Below, in pieces: positions 6,939-15,507 of a stretch of 35,207 nucleotides of DNA. The position numbers and the translations under genes were made by a program. Within the stretch, counting starts at the first letter, position 1. The number at the start of each line of letters is the position of its first letter. The DNA is from Candidatus Kaiserbacteria bacterium RIFCSPHIGHO2_02_FULL_49_34 (GTDB taxonomy: Bacteria; Patescibacteriota; Minisyncoccia; Phycocordibacterales; UBA918): the NCBI GenBank assembly GCA_001781205.1, contig MFLE01000004.1, positions 1-35,207 of the forward strand. Reading direction: 5' to 3'. The notes below the pieces were generated by a model. The model was given only the letters and a program-made list of their open reading frames with translations, was not told where the DNA came from and did no database searches.

Positions 6939-9410
6939 ATGGCAAAAAAGACAGAAGCACCGGTAACGCCCGTTGCAGTACGTGGCATCCAGCCACACAA
7001 CATCACCGAAGAAATGCGCAAGTCGTACATCGACTACGCAATGACGGTTATCACTGGTCGTGCGCTCCCCGATGCGCGCGACGGTTTAAAGCCGGTGCAT
7101 CGCCGTATTCTCTACGCAATGCGCCTCAACGGACTGACAGCGAGCGCACGTTTCCGTAAGTCGGCGACGGTGGTTGGTGACGTGCTCGGCTCATTCCACC
7201 CGCACGGCGACTCGTCTGTGTATGATGCGATGGTAAAGATGGCGCAAAGTTTCTCCATGCGCTACCCCCTCGTCTTGGGGCAGGGTAACTTTGGTTCTAT
7301 CGACGGTGACAATGCCGCTGCGTACCGTTATACCGAAGCAAAAATGGCAAAGCTTGCCGAAGAAATGCTCCGCGACTTGGAAAAAGACACCGTCGACTGG
7401 AATCCAAACTTCGACGGCACCAAGAAAGAGCCATCCGTGCTTCCGGCTGCTGTGCCAAACCTCCTCCTCAACGGTGTGCTCGGCATCGCCGTCGGTATGG
7501 CAACAAACATTCCGCCACATAACCTCCGTGAACTCATCGGCGCGACCGAACATCTCATTGAAAATCCTGATGCGACGGTCCATGACCTCATGCAGTTTGT
7601 AAAAGGCCCTGACTTCCCACTCGGCGCAATTGCGTTTAATCAGAAAGATATTGCGCATGCGTACACAACCGGTAAAGGCGGTGTCACCGTGCGTGGTAAT
7701 GCTGAAATTGTCGAAGACAAGCGCGGCAACTATTCAATTATCATCACTTCAATCCCGTACCGCGTCATTAAGGCGACAATGATTGAGAAAATCGCGGACT
7801 TGGTACGTGATAAAAAGATAGAAGGCATCCGCGACCTTCGCGATGAATCAACCACCGACATCCGTGTGGTGATTGAACTCAAGCAAGGTGCCAGCCCACA
7901 AACCGTTCTCAATAAACTCTACAAGCTCACGCAGCTCGAAGAAGCCTTCCACTACAACATGGTTGCGCTCGTTGACGGCGTGCCGCAGACACTCTCACTT
8001 AAGAGTTTGCTCCAGGAATTTATCCGTCACCGCGAAGAAGTCGTGAAGCGTCGTACTGCCTACGAACTCGCAAAAGCACAAGACCGTGAACATATCTTGC
8101 TCGGTCTCAAGCTTGCTCTCGACCATATCGACGAAATCATCAAAACTATTCGTGCTGCAAAGGACGTACCAACCGCACACGCAGCCCTCATGAAGCAGTT
8201 CAAGTTTTCACCCGTGCAGGCACAGGCGATTCTCGACATGCGTCTGCAAAAGCTTGCGGGCCTCGAGCGTAAGAAAATCGAAGACGAACTCAAAGAAGTG
8301 CAGAAGCTCATCAAGGAGCTCATGAGTCTCCTCAAGAGCCGTGCAAAAATGCTTGCGCTCATTAAGGAAGAGCTTGCCGATATTGGCAATCGCTTTGGCG
8401 ATGATCGTCGCACGAAAATCGTTGCAGGTGGCGTCAAGGCAATGTCTGAAGAAGACCTCGTGCCCGATGAAGAAAGTGTACTCGTACTCACCCAGGGGGG
8501 CTACGTGAAGCGTACGAATCCGTCAGAGTACCGCACCCAGAAGCGCGGGGGTATCGGCGTCATCGACCTCTCAACCAAGGAGGAAGATGCGGTGATTAAA
8601 CTCTTGTCATCATCCGCACACAGCGACATTCTTTTCTTTACGTCAGCCGGTAAGGTATATCGTACCAAGATGTACGAAATCCCTGAAGGTAAGCGCGCAA
8701 CAAAGGGGAAGGCAATGGCTAACTTCATTCCGATTAGCGGCGATGAACGAGTCACTTCAATCCTCGCGGTGCGCAAGGAAGACTGGAATGGTGACTGGTC
8801 ACTTATGATGACAACCAGAGCCGGTGTCGTAAAGAAGTCTGATGCCGACCAGTTCAAGGATGTGCGTCGCTCAGGACTCATCGCGATTGGGCTCAAGAGT
8901 GATGATGAGCTCATTGCCGCACAATTCGTCGGGAAGGGCGACACTATCTCGCTCATTACCGCAAATGCGCAGTCTATCCGTTTCGCTGAAAGCGACCTCC
9001 GCGAAATGGGGCGTGCAGCAGGTGGCGTGACCGGCATGAAAATTACCAAGGGTGACCATATCGTTTCTGCCGAAGTAATCCGCGCAGGTGCTGAGAAGGA
9101 TTCTTCTATTCTTATTATCATGGAAAAGGGCTATGGCAAAATGACGGAAGTCTCTGAGTACAAAGTCCAAAACCGTGCCGGAAGTGGTATCCGTACCGCA
9201 AAGGTAACTGACAAAACCGGAAAGATTATTGGCGCACAAATTATTACCGAAGCCGACAAGGACGGAGGTGAACTCATTGTCATGTCAAAGAAAGGTCAGG
9301 TAATCAAAACACCACTCAAATCAATTCCATCACTCTCACGTGATACGCAGGGAGTTACCATTATGAAATTGCACGCAGGTGACTCCATTGCATCAGTAGT
9401 CTCCTTCTAG
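6939..9410 (+). CDS. gyrA: DNA gyrase subunit A
   Basis: DNA-cleaving subunit of gyrase (A2B2), which introduces negative supercoils. The 823-residue product starts at ATG 6939 directly after the upstream stop; the track's 6843 start would overlap that gene. The breakage-reunion domain shows [26 protein letters not shown] (S92 and D96 at the E. coli S83/D87 positions, i.e. the quinolone-sensitive state) and the catalytic Tyr in [11 protein letters not shown] (Y131). A coiled-coil region around 360-490 carries the tower and exit gate, and the C-terminal beta-pinwheel starts near 510. The GyrA-box is QKRGGIG (534-540) rather than QRRGGKG, so a ParC-like role cannot be fully excluded. A large palindrome and terminator follow. 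Confidence 0.95.
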   Translation: MAKKTEAPVTPVAVRGIQPHNITEEMRKSYIDYAMTVITGRALPDARDGLKPVHRRILYAMRLNGLTASARFRKSATVVGDVLGSFHPHGDSSVYDAMVKMAQSFSMRYPLVLGQGNFGSIDGDNAAAYRYTEAKMAKLAEEMLRDLEKDTVDWNPNFDGTKKEPSVLPAAVPNLLLNGVLGIAVGMATNIPPHNLRELIGATEHLIENPDATVHDLMQFVKGPDFPLGAIAFNQKDIAHAYTTGKGGVTVRGNAEIVEDKRGNYSIIITSIPYRVIKATMIEKIADLVRDKKIEGIRDLRDESTTDIRVVIELKQGASPQTVLNKLYKLTQLEEAFHYNMVALVDGVPQTLSLKSLLQEFIRHREEVVKRRTAYELAKAQDREHILLGLKLALDHIDEIIKTIRAAKDVPTAHAALMKQFKFSPVQAQAILDMRLQKLAGLERKKIEDELKEVQKLIKELMSLLKSRAKMLALIKEELADIGNRFGDDRRTKIVAGGVKAMSEEDLVPDEESVLVLTQGGYVKRTNPSEYRTQKRGGIGVIDLSTKEEDAVIKLLSSSAHSDILFFTSAGKVYRTKMYEIPEGKRATKGKAMANFIPISGDERVTSILAVRKEDWNGDWSLMMTTRAGVVKKSDADQFKDVRRSGLIAIGLKSDDELIAAQFVGKGDTISLITANAQSIRFAESDLREMGRAAGGVTGMKITKGDHIVSAEVIRAGAEKDSSILIIMEKGYGKMTEVSEYKVQNRAGSGIRTAKVTDKTGKIIGAQIITEADKDGGELIVMSKKGQVIKTPLKSIPSLSRDTQGVTIMKLHAGDSIASVVSF

Positions 9411-9537
9411 TAATTCTCCCAAAATTGGCGAATTTGTACCGACTTCAGAACTTTTCGACGCTCACCGTATGCTGAATACGACTCGGTCAAAAAAATTCCT
9501 CCAGCCGGCACAACTTCATCCAATTTAGAAAGAATTA
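9411..9537 (+). repeat. Nested palindromic 3'-UTR element, copy 1 (after gyrA)
   Basis: Starts at the base after the gyrA stop. The outer arms TAATTCT/AGAATTA enclose AAATTGGCGAA / TTCATCCAATTT, then TTGT.CCG / CGG.ACAA, then a weaker inner stem, ending in CGTAT-GCTGA-ATACG (9466-9480). It shares end motifs (CCAAAATTGGCGAA and TTCATCCAATTT.GAAAG) with copy 2 at 28515, but the internal arms differ while pairing is kept. It is either a structured RNA in the gyrA 3' UTR or a palindromic mobile repeat. Confidence 0.7.
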
Positions 9538-9560
9538 CATCGCCTAAAATTGAGTCGTAC

Positions 9561-9584
9561 AAAAAACAGCGCGAGCTGTTTTTT
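9561..9584 (+). terminator. Terminator of MBL-gyrA operon
   Basis: AAAAAACAGC-GCGA-GCTGTTTTTT: perfect 10-bp stem, tetraloop and T6, followed by GTTTTC. Confidence 0.9.
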
Positions 9585-9602
9585 GTTTTCTCGAAATAGG
9601 TG

Positions 9603-9608
9603 TATACT
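9603..9608 (+). promoter_or_regulatory. -10 box (TATACT) of LysM-protein gene, leaderless type
   Basis: TATACT with a 6-nt gap to the ATG at 9615. It excludes the GTG at 9600 proposed by the track, which lies before the hexamer. Confidence 0.75.
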
Positions 9609-9614
9609 GTTTGC

Positions 9615-12185
9615 ATGAACCTAAAAGGAGAAGGAGTGCGGCCTGTGCGGCCGGTCGGTGAACTCATGGCGGATATCCGTCGTCGGTCACTTGAAAATAC
9701 TACAAGCACGCAGGTACAACCTGAAAAGAAAGCTGAGGCGTCAGCTATTTCTTCGCCGCTGCGTATTGAGCCGACAATCTCGGAGCTGCCAGTAGTTGAA
9801 GACAGGGCACCAGACCCAAAAATTAGTGAGGAGGTGAATATTCCCACACTCACTGAACGTGTATCAGAAGCAGAGTATCTCGCCACAGTAGATGGACGCA
9901 ATGTAACAACGATTACTGATCCATCTACCGACACAGAAAAAGTAGTTGCATCAACTGACGCATCTATGTCAGAAAGTCTTCCCGTAGAAGCTGAGGGCGG
10001 TGATTTTGAGACTCTCCTCACTGACGCTTTTAGCGGAAAGTCTCCCGAAGCAGCACGTGAGCTCTCGGAACATTTGACTGCATTGATTGAGGCTCATGAG
10101 AAAAATCTCGATGCGCTCGACGTAGCCGTTGCGGGAAATCCTAGACAAGAACGCACGCTTGACCAGTTCCATACACGCGAAATGATGCAGCGTGCAATGA
10201 AGAATAGCATCGACGCAACACTCCTCGCTCTTGCGGCGGGCGACACTGTTGATGAGGCTGACCTTCTTGCGCAGCAGGATACAACGCGCGACCTTAAAAA
10301 GTATCTCGATAAAGATGCAGCACGTTTGCAGGCGAAGTTTGCTGATGTACTTCCTGCTGTCTCTACGGAAAAGTCAGAGAAAGAGGTGGTTGCGGAATCT
10401 GGTGTTGAAAAGTCTGAACTTCCCGAAGGTCCAGAAGACGCTGCCTACGATTCACTCAAGGAAAATTGGAAAGCACTCCGAACTGTTTACGAAGAACAAG
10501 AGCACGCATATCACGAAGCACTCCGTACTGAGCTTGATATACAAGCAAAAAGTTGGAATCCACTCAAGTCTATTCCGTACGCGGCGCGCAAAATGTTTGG
10601 TTTCAACCAAAAGCTCTCCCCAGAACTCGAAGCGATGAAAGCAGATGCGACCACAGGTGCGATGTTGTATCGTGACGCTTCGCAAGCACTTGCCGAAGCG
10701 AAGCGTGATGCGCTCACCAAAAAGTTTGCGGATATTGACCTTGGTGATGAAAAGGTTACAAACATACTTGCTCGTCACGAACGTATGCTTGGACGCAAGC
10801 TTGTCCTTACCCGTGCACAAGAGCAGCTCCGCACCATGCAGCAAGCGTCATCGGTTGCAGAGCATCCGCGCATGCAAAAGGCGATGGAAATTCTTGCAAA
10901 CAATAAATACAAAGTCATGGTAGGCACCGTCGGTGTTGCCATGCTTTCCGGCGCTTTCTTGCCAGTGCTTGCTGCAATGGGTGCCGGTGTCGCCGTACGA
11001 AAAGGCCTTGGCGGGAAGATAGAATCACTTCTCAAACAGGCTTCTGAAAAAGCTGGAAGAGAAGCTGGGGTTGCGCTTCATAAAGAACGTGCAGGTTTTG
11101 CTACATATGACGACACTCTTGCAGCAACCGAGCAGGCTCTTGAAAAGGAAGCGATGGCTAAGAAACATCCGAACTATACTAATGCCGCAGCATTTGGCGG
11201 CGCAGTTCTTGCGGGCGGTATCGCAGGAGGCATGACGTACGAATCATCGGCGCCGACTGGAGAGGCAATGGCAGCACCAGAGGCGGCTGCTCCGCAAGCG
11301 ACGCCAGAGACTCCAGAACCAGTGGCTCTACCTGAAGTGGCAGTAACACCAGTGCCTGAGGCGGCAGATGTTACTCCTGTAGCAACATCCGAAGTGCCGA
11401 TGACGCTCCCTTCACAAGAAGCAATACTCCCCCTGCAGACACCCGAAGCGATACCAACTGCACCTCTTACTCCCGACATGAATATATATGCGATACAGCC
11501 GGGTGACACATTGTGGGATCTCACTAAAACAAATCTCACAACGGAAGCTGGAGCTCCGACTGACACAGACCTTATGGGCTTCAGGAATTATCTTGCATCA
11601 AACCCAGCAGTACTCGACGAGATAGGTGTTCATACGGGCAATCCTGATATTATCCGCCCTGGCATGGATAGTATTGATCTTCAGAAGCTCGAGAGTGCAT
11701 ATGCACAGTATACAGAAAGCATCACGCCACAGCCTGAAGCAGCGCCCGCAATCGAAGCGTCTGCGCCAGAAGTTGTGCCGGCATCGCAGACAGAATCAGT
11801 TCCTGTCGCCACAGAAGTCGAATCAGTTTCTGCTCCCGAAGCAAAGTTTGAACTACCACTTGATTCTGCAATCATTAATATGGTGCAAGACATTGAGACT
11901 TTTAACGTTGAAAAACCAGGATTCCTCGGCTTGTTCAGCACCACTGAACTACAGACTACTAGTGGACAACTTTTCGACACCATGAAGGATCTTCCGCTCA
12001 GTGATGTCGAAAAAATATATACCGACCAAGCATTCCGTGCGCAAGTATTTCCAAACGGTGTAAGTCAGGAAGCGCTCACTCGATGGGTAAACTGGATTCA
12101 GGAACAAAATGCAACAATCCCCGCTTATACAAACCTCACCCTTCACGACTATGTTGCATCAGTAGCTGCGTCACGTAATCAATAA
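9615..12185 (+). CDS. Large membrane-associated LysM-domain protein
   Basis: 856 residues. It begins with a disordered acidic region (about 1-135) and a long helical, probably coiled-coil region (about 135-420). A hydrophobic stretch follows (about 430-465, with VMVGTVGVAMLSGAFLPVL), then a second helix (about 520-540, FGGAVLAGGIAGG). Next is an Ala/Pro/Glu/Thr-rich linker, a LysM motif (IYAIQPGDTLWDLTKTNL, about 622-680), another Pro/Ala linker and a C-terminal region of ~120 residues. LysM domains bind peptidoglycan glycans, so an envelope role spanning membrane and wall is inferred. No catalytic domain was recognised. It is followed after 5 nt by a small acidic gene. Confidence 0.8.
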   Translation: MNLKGEGVRPVRPVGELMADIRRRSLENTTSTQVQPEKKAEASAISSPLRIEPTISELPVVEDRAPDPKISEEVNIPTLTERVSEAEYLATVDGRNVTTITDPSTDTEKVVASTDASMSESLPVEAEGGDFETLLTDAFSGKSPEAARELSEHLTALIEAHEKNLDALDVAVAGNPRQERTLDQFHTREMMQRAMKNSIDATLLALAAGDTVDEADLLAQQDTTRDLKKYLDKDAARLQAKFADVLPAVSTEKSEKEVVAESGVEKSELPEGPEDAAYDSLKENWKALRTVYEEQEHAYHEALRTELDIQAKSWNPLKSIPYAARKMFGFNQKLSPELEAMKADATTGAMLYRDASQALAEAKRDALTKKFADIDLGDEKVTNILARHERMLGRKLVLTRAQEQLRTMQQASSVAEHPRMQKAMEILANNKYKVMVGTVGVAMLSGAFLPVLAAMGAGVAVRKGLGGKIESLLKQASEKAGREAGVALHKERAGFATYDDTLAATEQALEKEAMAKKHPNYTNAAAFGGAVLAGGIAGGMTYESSAPTGEAMAAPEAAAPQATPETPEPVALPEVAVTPVPEAADVTPVATSEVPMTLPSQEAILPLQTPEAIPTAPLTPDMNIYAIQPGDTLWDLTKTNLTTEAGAPTDTDLMGFRNYLASNPAVLDEIGVHTGNPDIIRPGMDSIDLQKLESAYAQYTESITPQPEAAPAIEASAPEVVPASQTESVPVATEVESVSAPEAKFELPLDSAIINMVQDIETFNVEKPGFLGLFSTTELQTTSGQLFDTMKDLPLSDVEKIYTDQAFRAQVFPNGVSQEALTRWVNWIQEQNATIPAYTNLTLHDYVASVAASRNQ

Positions 12186-12190
12186 TATCT

Positions 12191-12472
12191 ATGCAAGAAG
12201 ACACAACAAACCAGATCGTAGACCTCGTCGATGATTCTGAAGAAGAACTGAACTTTGCCGAAGAAGCAGGTATGGTGATTCTCGAGAGCGCTATTACCCG
12301 CTTCGTGCTCGAAGCTGATGACGAAGAAGTGCAAGCGCTCGAAACAATTCTTAGTGCTCACGCTGCCGCACCAGATGCCCTTCCAAAACTCATAGAAACC
12401 ATCCCCCGCTTCGCCGACATCCTCGATGAAGAAATGAAAGGCTTCAAAGCACAAGCTGACGAAATACTTTGA
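12191..12472 (+). CDS. Small acidic protein of unknown function
   Basis: 93 residues, strongly acidic and predicted helical (DDSEEELNFAEEAG; FVLEADDEEVQALETIL; FADILDEEMKGF). It has no Cys, membrane segment or signal peptide. It resembles short helical proteins common in Patescibacteria (possibly DUF5663-like, from memory and not verified). It is co-transcribed with the LysM gene and ends before an imperfect palindrome and a terminator. Confidence 0.65.
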   Translation: MQEDTTNQIVDLVDDSEEELNFAEEAGMVILESAITRFVLEADDEEVQALETILSAHAAAPDALPKLIETIPRFADILDEEMKGFKAQADEIL

Positions 12473-12482
12473 CGCTTCGCTT

Positions 12483-12558
12483 CTTTCTGCTCTCGTTCGG
12501 TCATATCCAAGCCTCCGCTAGCGCTGCGATTTGGCTACGACTCTCACTCGTTTGAAAG
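12483..12558 (+). repeat. Imperfect palindrome after the acidic-protein gene
   Basis: CTTTC (12483) pairs with GAAAG (12554-12558), and TCATATCCAA pairs 8 of 10 with TTGGCTACGA. The centre contains the CGCTAGCG palindrome. Its position, stop codon then palindrome then terminator, matches the larger elements after gyrA and the DEAD-box gene, but the sequence is not clearly homologous. Confidence 0.4.
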
Positions 12559-12562
12559 ATAA

Positions 12563-12592
12563 AATAAAGCGCTCCGCATGGAGCGTTTTATT
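12563..12592 (+). terminator. Terminator after LysM operon
   Basis: AATAAAGCGCTCC-GCAT-GGAGCGTTTTATT: 13-bp stem including one G-T pair, tetraloop, T-rich descending arm. Confidence 0.85.
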
Positions 12593-12633
12593 GTCTATTG
12601 CATGATATGAAGTGCAAAAAATTTCAGTATTGC

Positions 12634-12639
12634 TATACT
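12634..12639 (+). promoter_or_regulatory. Extended -10 (TGC-TATACT) of uppS
   Basis: TGCTATACT lies 16 nt before the ATG at 12656, giving a short leader of about 9-10 nt without a Shine-Dalgarno. It is an exception to the 6-9 nt spacing seen elsewhere. Confidence 0.65.
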
Positions 12640-12655
12640 AAGATCTCAATAAGAT

Positions 12656-13351
12656 ATGAATGAATCAAATACACCACAATGCGTCGGGCTTATCCTCGAC
12701 GGCAATCGACGCTACGCAGAAGAACGCGGACAATTAACACTGCGCGGACATGAAGCAGGTCTTGATAATCTTGAACGAATTCTCGAGGCTCTTTTTTCGC
12801 GCGGTGTAGCACATGTTGCATGTTACGCATTTTCGACGGAAAACTGGAAGCGAAGCGAAGATGAGGTTAGTGGGCTCATGAAGCTTTTTACCAAAGGATT
12901 GCCGCGTCTTGAACAGTCGCTTATTAAAAGCGGACGGCGCACGACAACCACAATTCGTTTCTGCGGACAGCTCGAACGCTTCGCACAAGATGCGCAAGAT
13001 ATGATGGCTGACATCGAAGAGCGAAACCCCGCGCAGCCAACTACGACCGTATGGATGCTTCTCTCATATGGCGGTCATGCAGAAATCGTCCATGCCGCAA
13101 AGAAAGCACTTGCTCGCAGTAAAGAAATTTCAGAAGACACCATTGAGGAAAACCTCTGGACAGCTGGCATGCCCGCGCCTGACATGATCATACGCACCGC
13201 TGGCGACGAACGTCTCTCCGGCTTTCTTCTCTGGCAATCTGCCTACAGCGAACTCTTCTTCACCAAAACCCTCTGGCCCGCATTCGATGAAGTTGAGCTC
13301 GACACCCTTCTCACAGAGTTCGCCACAAGAAAACGCCGCTTCGGAAAATAA
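12656..13351 (+). CDS. uppS: Isoprenyl transferase (undecaprenyl diphosphate synthase)
   Basis: cis-prenyltransferase that extends farnesyl diphosphate with isopentenyl diphosphate to make the C55 carrier for cell-wall synthesis. The 231-residue product has GLILDGNRRYAEERG (catalytic Asp about 15; Leu and Arg replace Met and Gly of the usual MDGNGRWA), YAFSTENWKR, LLSYGGHAEIV and the C-terminal RTAGDERLSGFLLWQSAYSE that binds isopentenyl diphosphate. Length is slightly below the usual ~250. It works with uppP, mraY and murD found elsewhere in the window. No terminator separates it from the RCC1 gene, but that gene has its own TATACT. Confidence 0.93.
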   Translation: MNESNTPQCVGLILDGNRRYAEERGQLTLRGHEAGLDNLERILEALFSRGVAHVACYAFSTENWKRSEDEVSGLMKLFTKGLPRLEQSLIKSGRRTTTTIRFCGQLERFAQDAQDMMADIEERNPAQPTTTVWMLLSYGGHAEIVHAAKKALARSKEISEDTIEENLWTAGMPAPDMIIRTAGDERLSGFLLWQSAYSELFFTKTLWPAFDEVELDTLLTEFATRKRRFGK

Positions 13352-13375
13352 TTTTCTGTTTTCGCATAGTCAGGG

Positions 13376-13381
13376 TATACT
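13376..13381 (+). promoter_or_regulatory. -10 box (TATACT) of RCC1-repeat gene
   Basis: TATACT with an 8-nt gap to the ATG at 13390; near-leaderless. Confidence 0.7.
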
Positions 13382-13389
13382 GTTCGCAT

Positions 13390-15432
13390 ATGAAATCAAT
13401 TCAAATATTCGGTACGCTGATTGCTCTAGCATTTATGCTCATCGTTGGCGTTGTGGTCCGATACACCACGGCAGCAGATGTTTCAACATCCGCAGAAATT
13501 GTAAACGAAGCACCATTAGTCGACACTATTCGTTTCAGCACGACTGCATATGGTACGGATAATCTCGTAAGCTCTGGCATACTTCCGAATGTCGGTACGT
13601 CTCGCACAATTCATGTGAACGGACAAATCTCTGATGCGAACGGAGAAAGCGACATTGCATCATCAACCATTAATCTCGTCTTTCACAAAACAACCAGCAC
13701 AAATACTTGTACTGCCGACAACAACGATTGTTACAGAATAGCCACCTGTGATACAAATTACGCTGATGGAGATGACACACAAGTCTCATACAACTGTGAG
13801 GTCCCAATCCAATACTGGATTGATGCAACCGACACCTCTTCAATCGCAGCAAGTGACAATTGGACTGCATATGTAACTGTTGCTGACCTCACGGCAACAC
13901 AGGGGTCTCTTTCTGCGACCATTGAAGTTAATTCGCTCCTCGCGCTCAATCTTCCCGATGCTATCGACTATGGCACTCGTTTACTTGGTGAACAGTCATC
14001 ATCAACAACAAACATTCATACACCAATCACCCAGCGCGGCAATACCAAAGCTGATGTTGAGGTGAAAGGCGGACGCATGAACTGTACTGCTCTCGGATCA
14101 CTCGCGACGTCCTCCCAGGCGTGGGCACTTACCGATGTCGACACGGCCTCGTCAGTAACCCTTACCGATGTTTTCGTTGCTACAGAGCGAAACATCAATC
14201 TCCGTACTTCAGAAACCACCGAACTCAGCGAAACGCTCTACTGGAATATTGCTATTCCGCAAACTGGTGTGAAGGGCACCTGTACCGGTTCAAATACTAT
14301 TTTGATTGTTGCGCAGCCAGCGGGAGCTTCTGGTTCGATACTAGCCTTCGCTGCGGGAGCGAATCATTCGCTCGCAATCAAGTCAAACAGCACACTCTAT
14401 GCGTGGGGTCAAAATGGTGATAATCAACTCGGGCTCGGTGATACGAATGATCGCGACACTCCTAATCAGATAGGTTCCGACACAAATTGGCAAACCGTTT
14501 CGGCAGGGCGTTATCACACACTTGCAGTGAAGACGAACGGCACGCTCTACGCGTGGGGATATAACGGTAGTGGTCAGCTCGGTCTTGGTGATGGCATTGA
14601 TCGCAACACTCCAACGCAAGTGGGCACAGACACTAACTGGCAAACTGTCGCTGTCGGCGGATATCATACCCTCGCAGTAAAAACCAATGGCACACTCTAT
14701 GCATGGGGGCAAAATTCATCAGGGCAGCTTGGTCTCGGTGATATCACTGCCCGTAACGCCCCAGTCCAAGTAGGTACAGACACAAACTGGCAAACAGTTT
14801 CAACAGGGCGTTACCATACACTTGCAGTAAAGACGAACGGCACGCTGTGGGCATGGGGACAAGGACTGTCTGGACAACTCGGTCTTGGTGACAACAGCGC
14901 TCGCGATACTCCTACACAAGTAGGTACCGACACTAACTGGCAAACTGTTGCGGGTGGAGGTGATCATACACTCGCCGTAAAAACCAACGGCACGCTCTAT
15001 GCATGGGGATACAATGGTGGCGGACAACTCGGTCTCGGTGACACCAGTGCGCGCAACACTCCAATCCAAGTAGGCACCGACACCAACTGGCAAACTGTTG
15101 CGGCAAGCGATCACTCTCTTGCTCTAAAAACAAACAGCTCGCTCTACGCGTGGGGTGACGGCTGGGCTGGACAGCTCGGTCTTGGCGACACCAATGGGCA
15201 TACCGTCCCAATGCAAGTTGGCACAGATACAGACTGGCAAGCGATTGCGGCAGGCGAATATTTTACGCTTGGACTCAAAACAGACGGTACGTTCTTTGCG
15301 TGGGGAGACAATAGCTATGGACAACTCGGACTCGGCGACACGACACAACGTAATTCGCCGACTGAAATCCCCGGAACCTCATTCGCATCCGCAATTCTTC
15401 CAGAACGTGCGCGACGCAGTGTGGCGACATAG
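13390..15432 (+). CDS. Exported RCC1-repeat beta-propeller protein
   Basis: 680 residues. An N-terminal hydrophobic helix (about 5-24, FGTLIALAFMLIVGVVV) ends in RYTTAAD, a possible signal or anchor. The shared N-terminal module runs to about 310: DTIRFSTTAYGTDNL, SSGILPNVGT, DIASSTINL, four Cys around CTADNNDCYRIATCD, EVNSLLALNLPDAIDYGTR, and a last Cys pair in MNCTALG and KGTCTGSNT. Seven RCC1 repeats of ~50 residues follow (GTLYAWG.N..GQLGLGD, TDTNWQTVA.G.YHTLAVKTN), consistent with a seven-bladed propeller. Eukaryotic RCC1 is a GTP-exchange factor; here an external binding role is more likely. Monocistronic with its own -10 box and terminator. Paralogues lie at 1, 32992 and 34897. Confidence 0.88.
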   Translation: MKSIQIFGTLIALAFMLIVGVVVRYTTAADVSTSAEIVNEAPLVDTIRFSTTAYGTDNLVSSGILPNVGTSRTIHVNGQISDANGESDIASSTINLVFHKTTSTNTCTADNNDCYRIATCDTNYADGDDTQVSYNCEVPIQYWIDATDTSSIAASDNWTAYVTVADLTATQGSLSATIEVNSLLALNLPDAIDYGTRLLGEQSSSTTNIHTPITQRGNTKADVEVKGGRMNCTALGSLATSSQAWALTDVDTASSVTLTDVFVATERNINLRTSETTELSETLYWNIAIPQTGVKGTCTGSNTILIVAQPAGASGSILAFAAGANHSLAIKSNSTLYAWGQNGDNQLGLGDTNDRDTPNQIGSDTNWQTVSAGRYHTLAVKTNGTLYAWGYNGSGQLGLGDGIDRNTPTQVGTDTNWQTVAVGGYHTLAVKTNGTLYAWGQNSSGQLGLGDITARNAPVQVGTDTNWQTVSTGRYHTLAVKTNGTLWAWGQGLSGQLGLGDNSARDTPTQVGTDTNWQTVAGGGDHTLAVKTNGTLYAWGYNGGGQLGLGDTSARNTPIQVGTDTNWQTVAASDHSLALKTNSSLYAWGDGWAGQLGLGDTNGHTVPMQVGTDTDWQAIAAGEYFTLGLKTDGTFFAWGDNSYGQLGLGDTTQRNSPTEIPGTSFASAILPERARRSVAT

Positions 15433-15442
15433 TTACATCACA

Positions 15443-15478
15443 CACAAAAAATCCTTACGTTTGTGAGGATTTTTTGTG
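15443..15478 (+). terminator. Terminator after RCC1-repeat gene
   Basis: Perfect 13-bp stem CACAAAAAATCCT / AGGATTTTTTGTG around a 10-nt loop, with a T6 run in the descending arm. Confidence 0.9.
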
Positions 15479-15495
15479 TACTCGCAAGGTCGTGA

Positions 15496-15501
15496 TATAC
15501 T
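15496..15501 (+). promoter_or_regulatory. Extended -10 (TGA-TATACT) of parB, leaderless type
   Basis: TGATATACT with a 6-nt gap to the ATG at 15508. Confidence 0.75.
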
Positions 15502-15507
15502 CCGGCA

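Noticed and set aside
13390-15432. Tandem DNA repeats considered as a CRISPR array (also at 301-1100 and 33935-34806)
   Set aside because: The repeats are in frame, 126-150 bp long, and encode propeller blades; there are no short repeat/spacer units and no cas genes.
15433-15507. parS site or replication origin near parB (and near gyrA)
   Set aside because: No parS-like palindrome and no cluster of DnaA boxes (TTATCCACA) seen around either gene.
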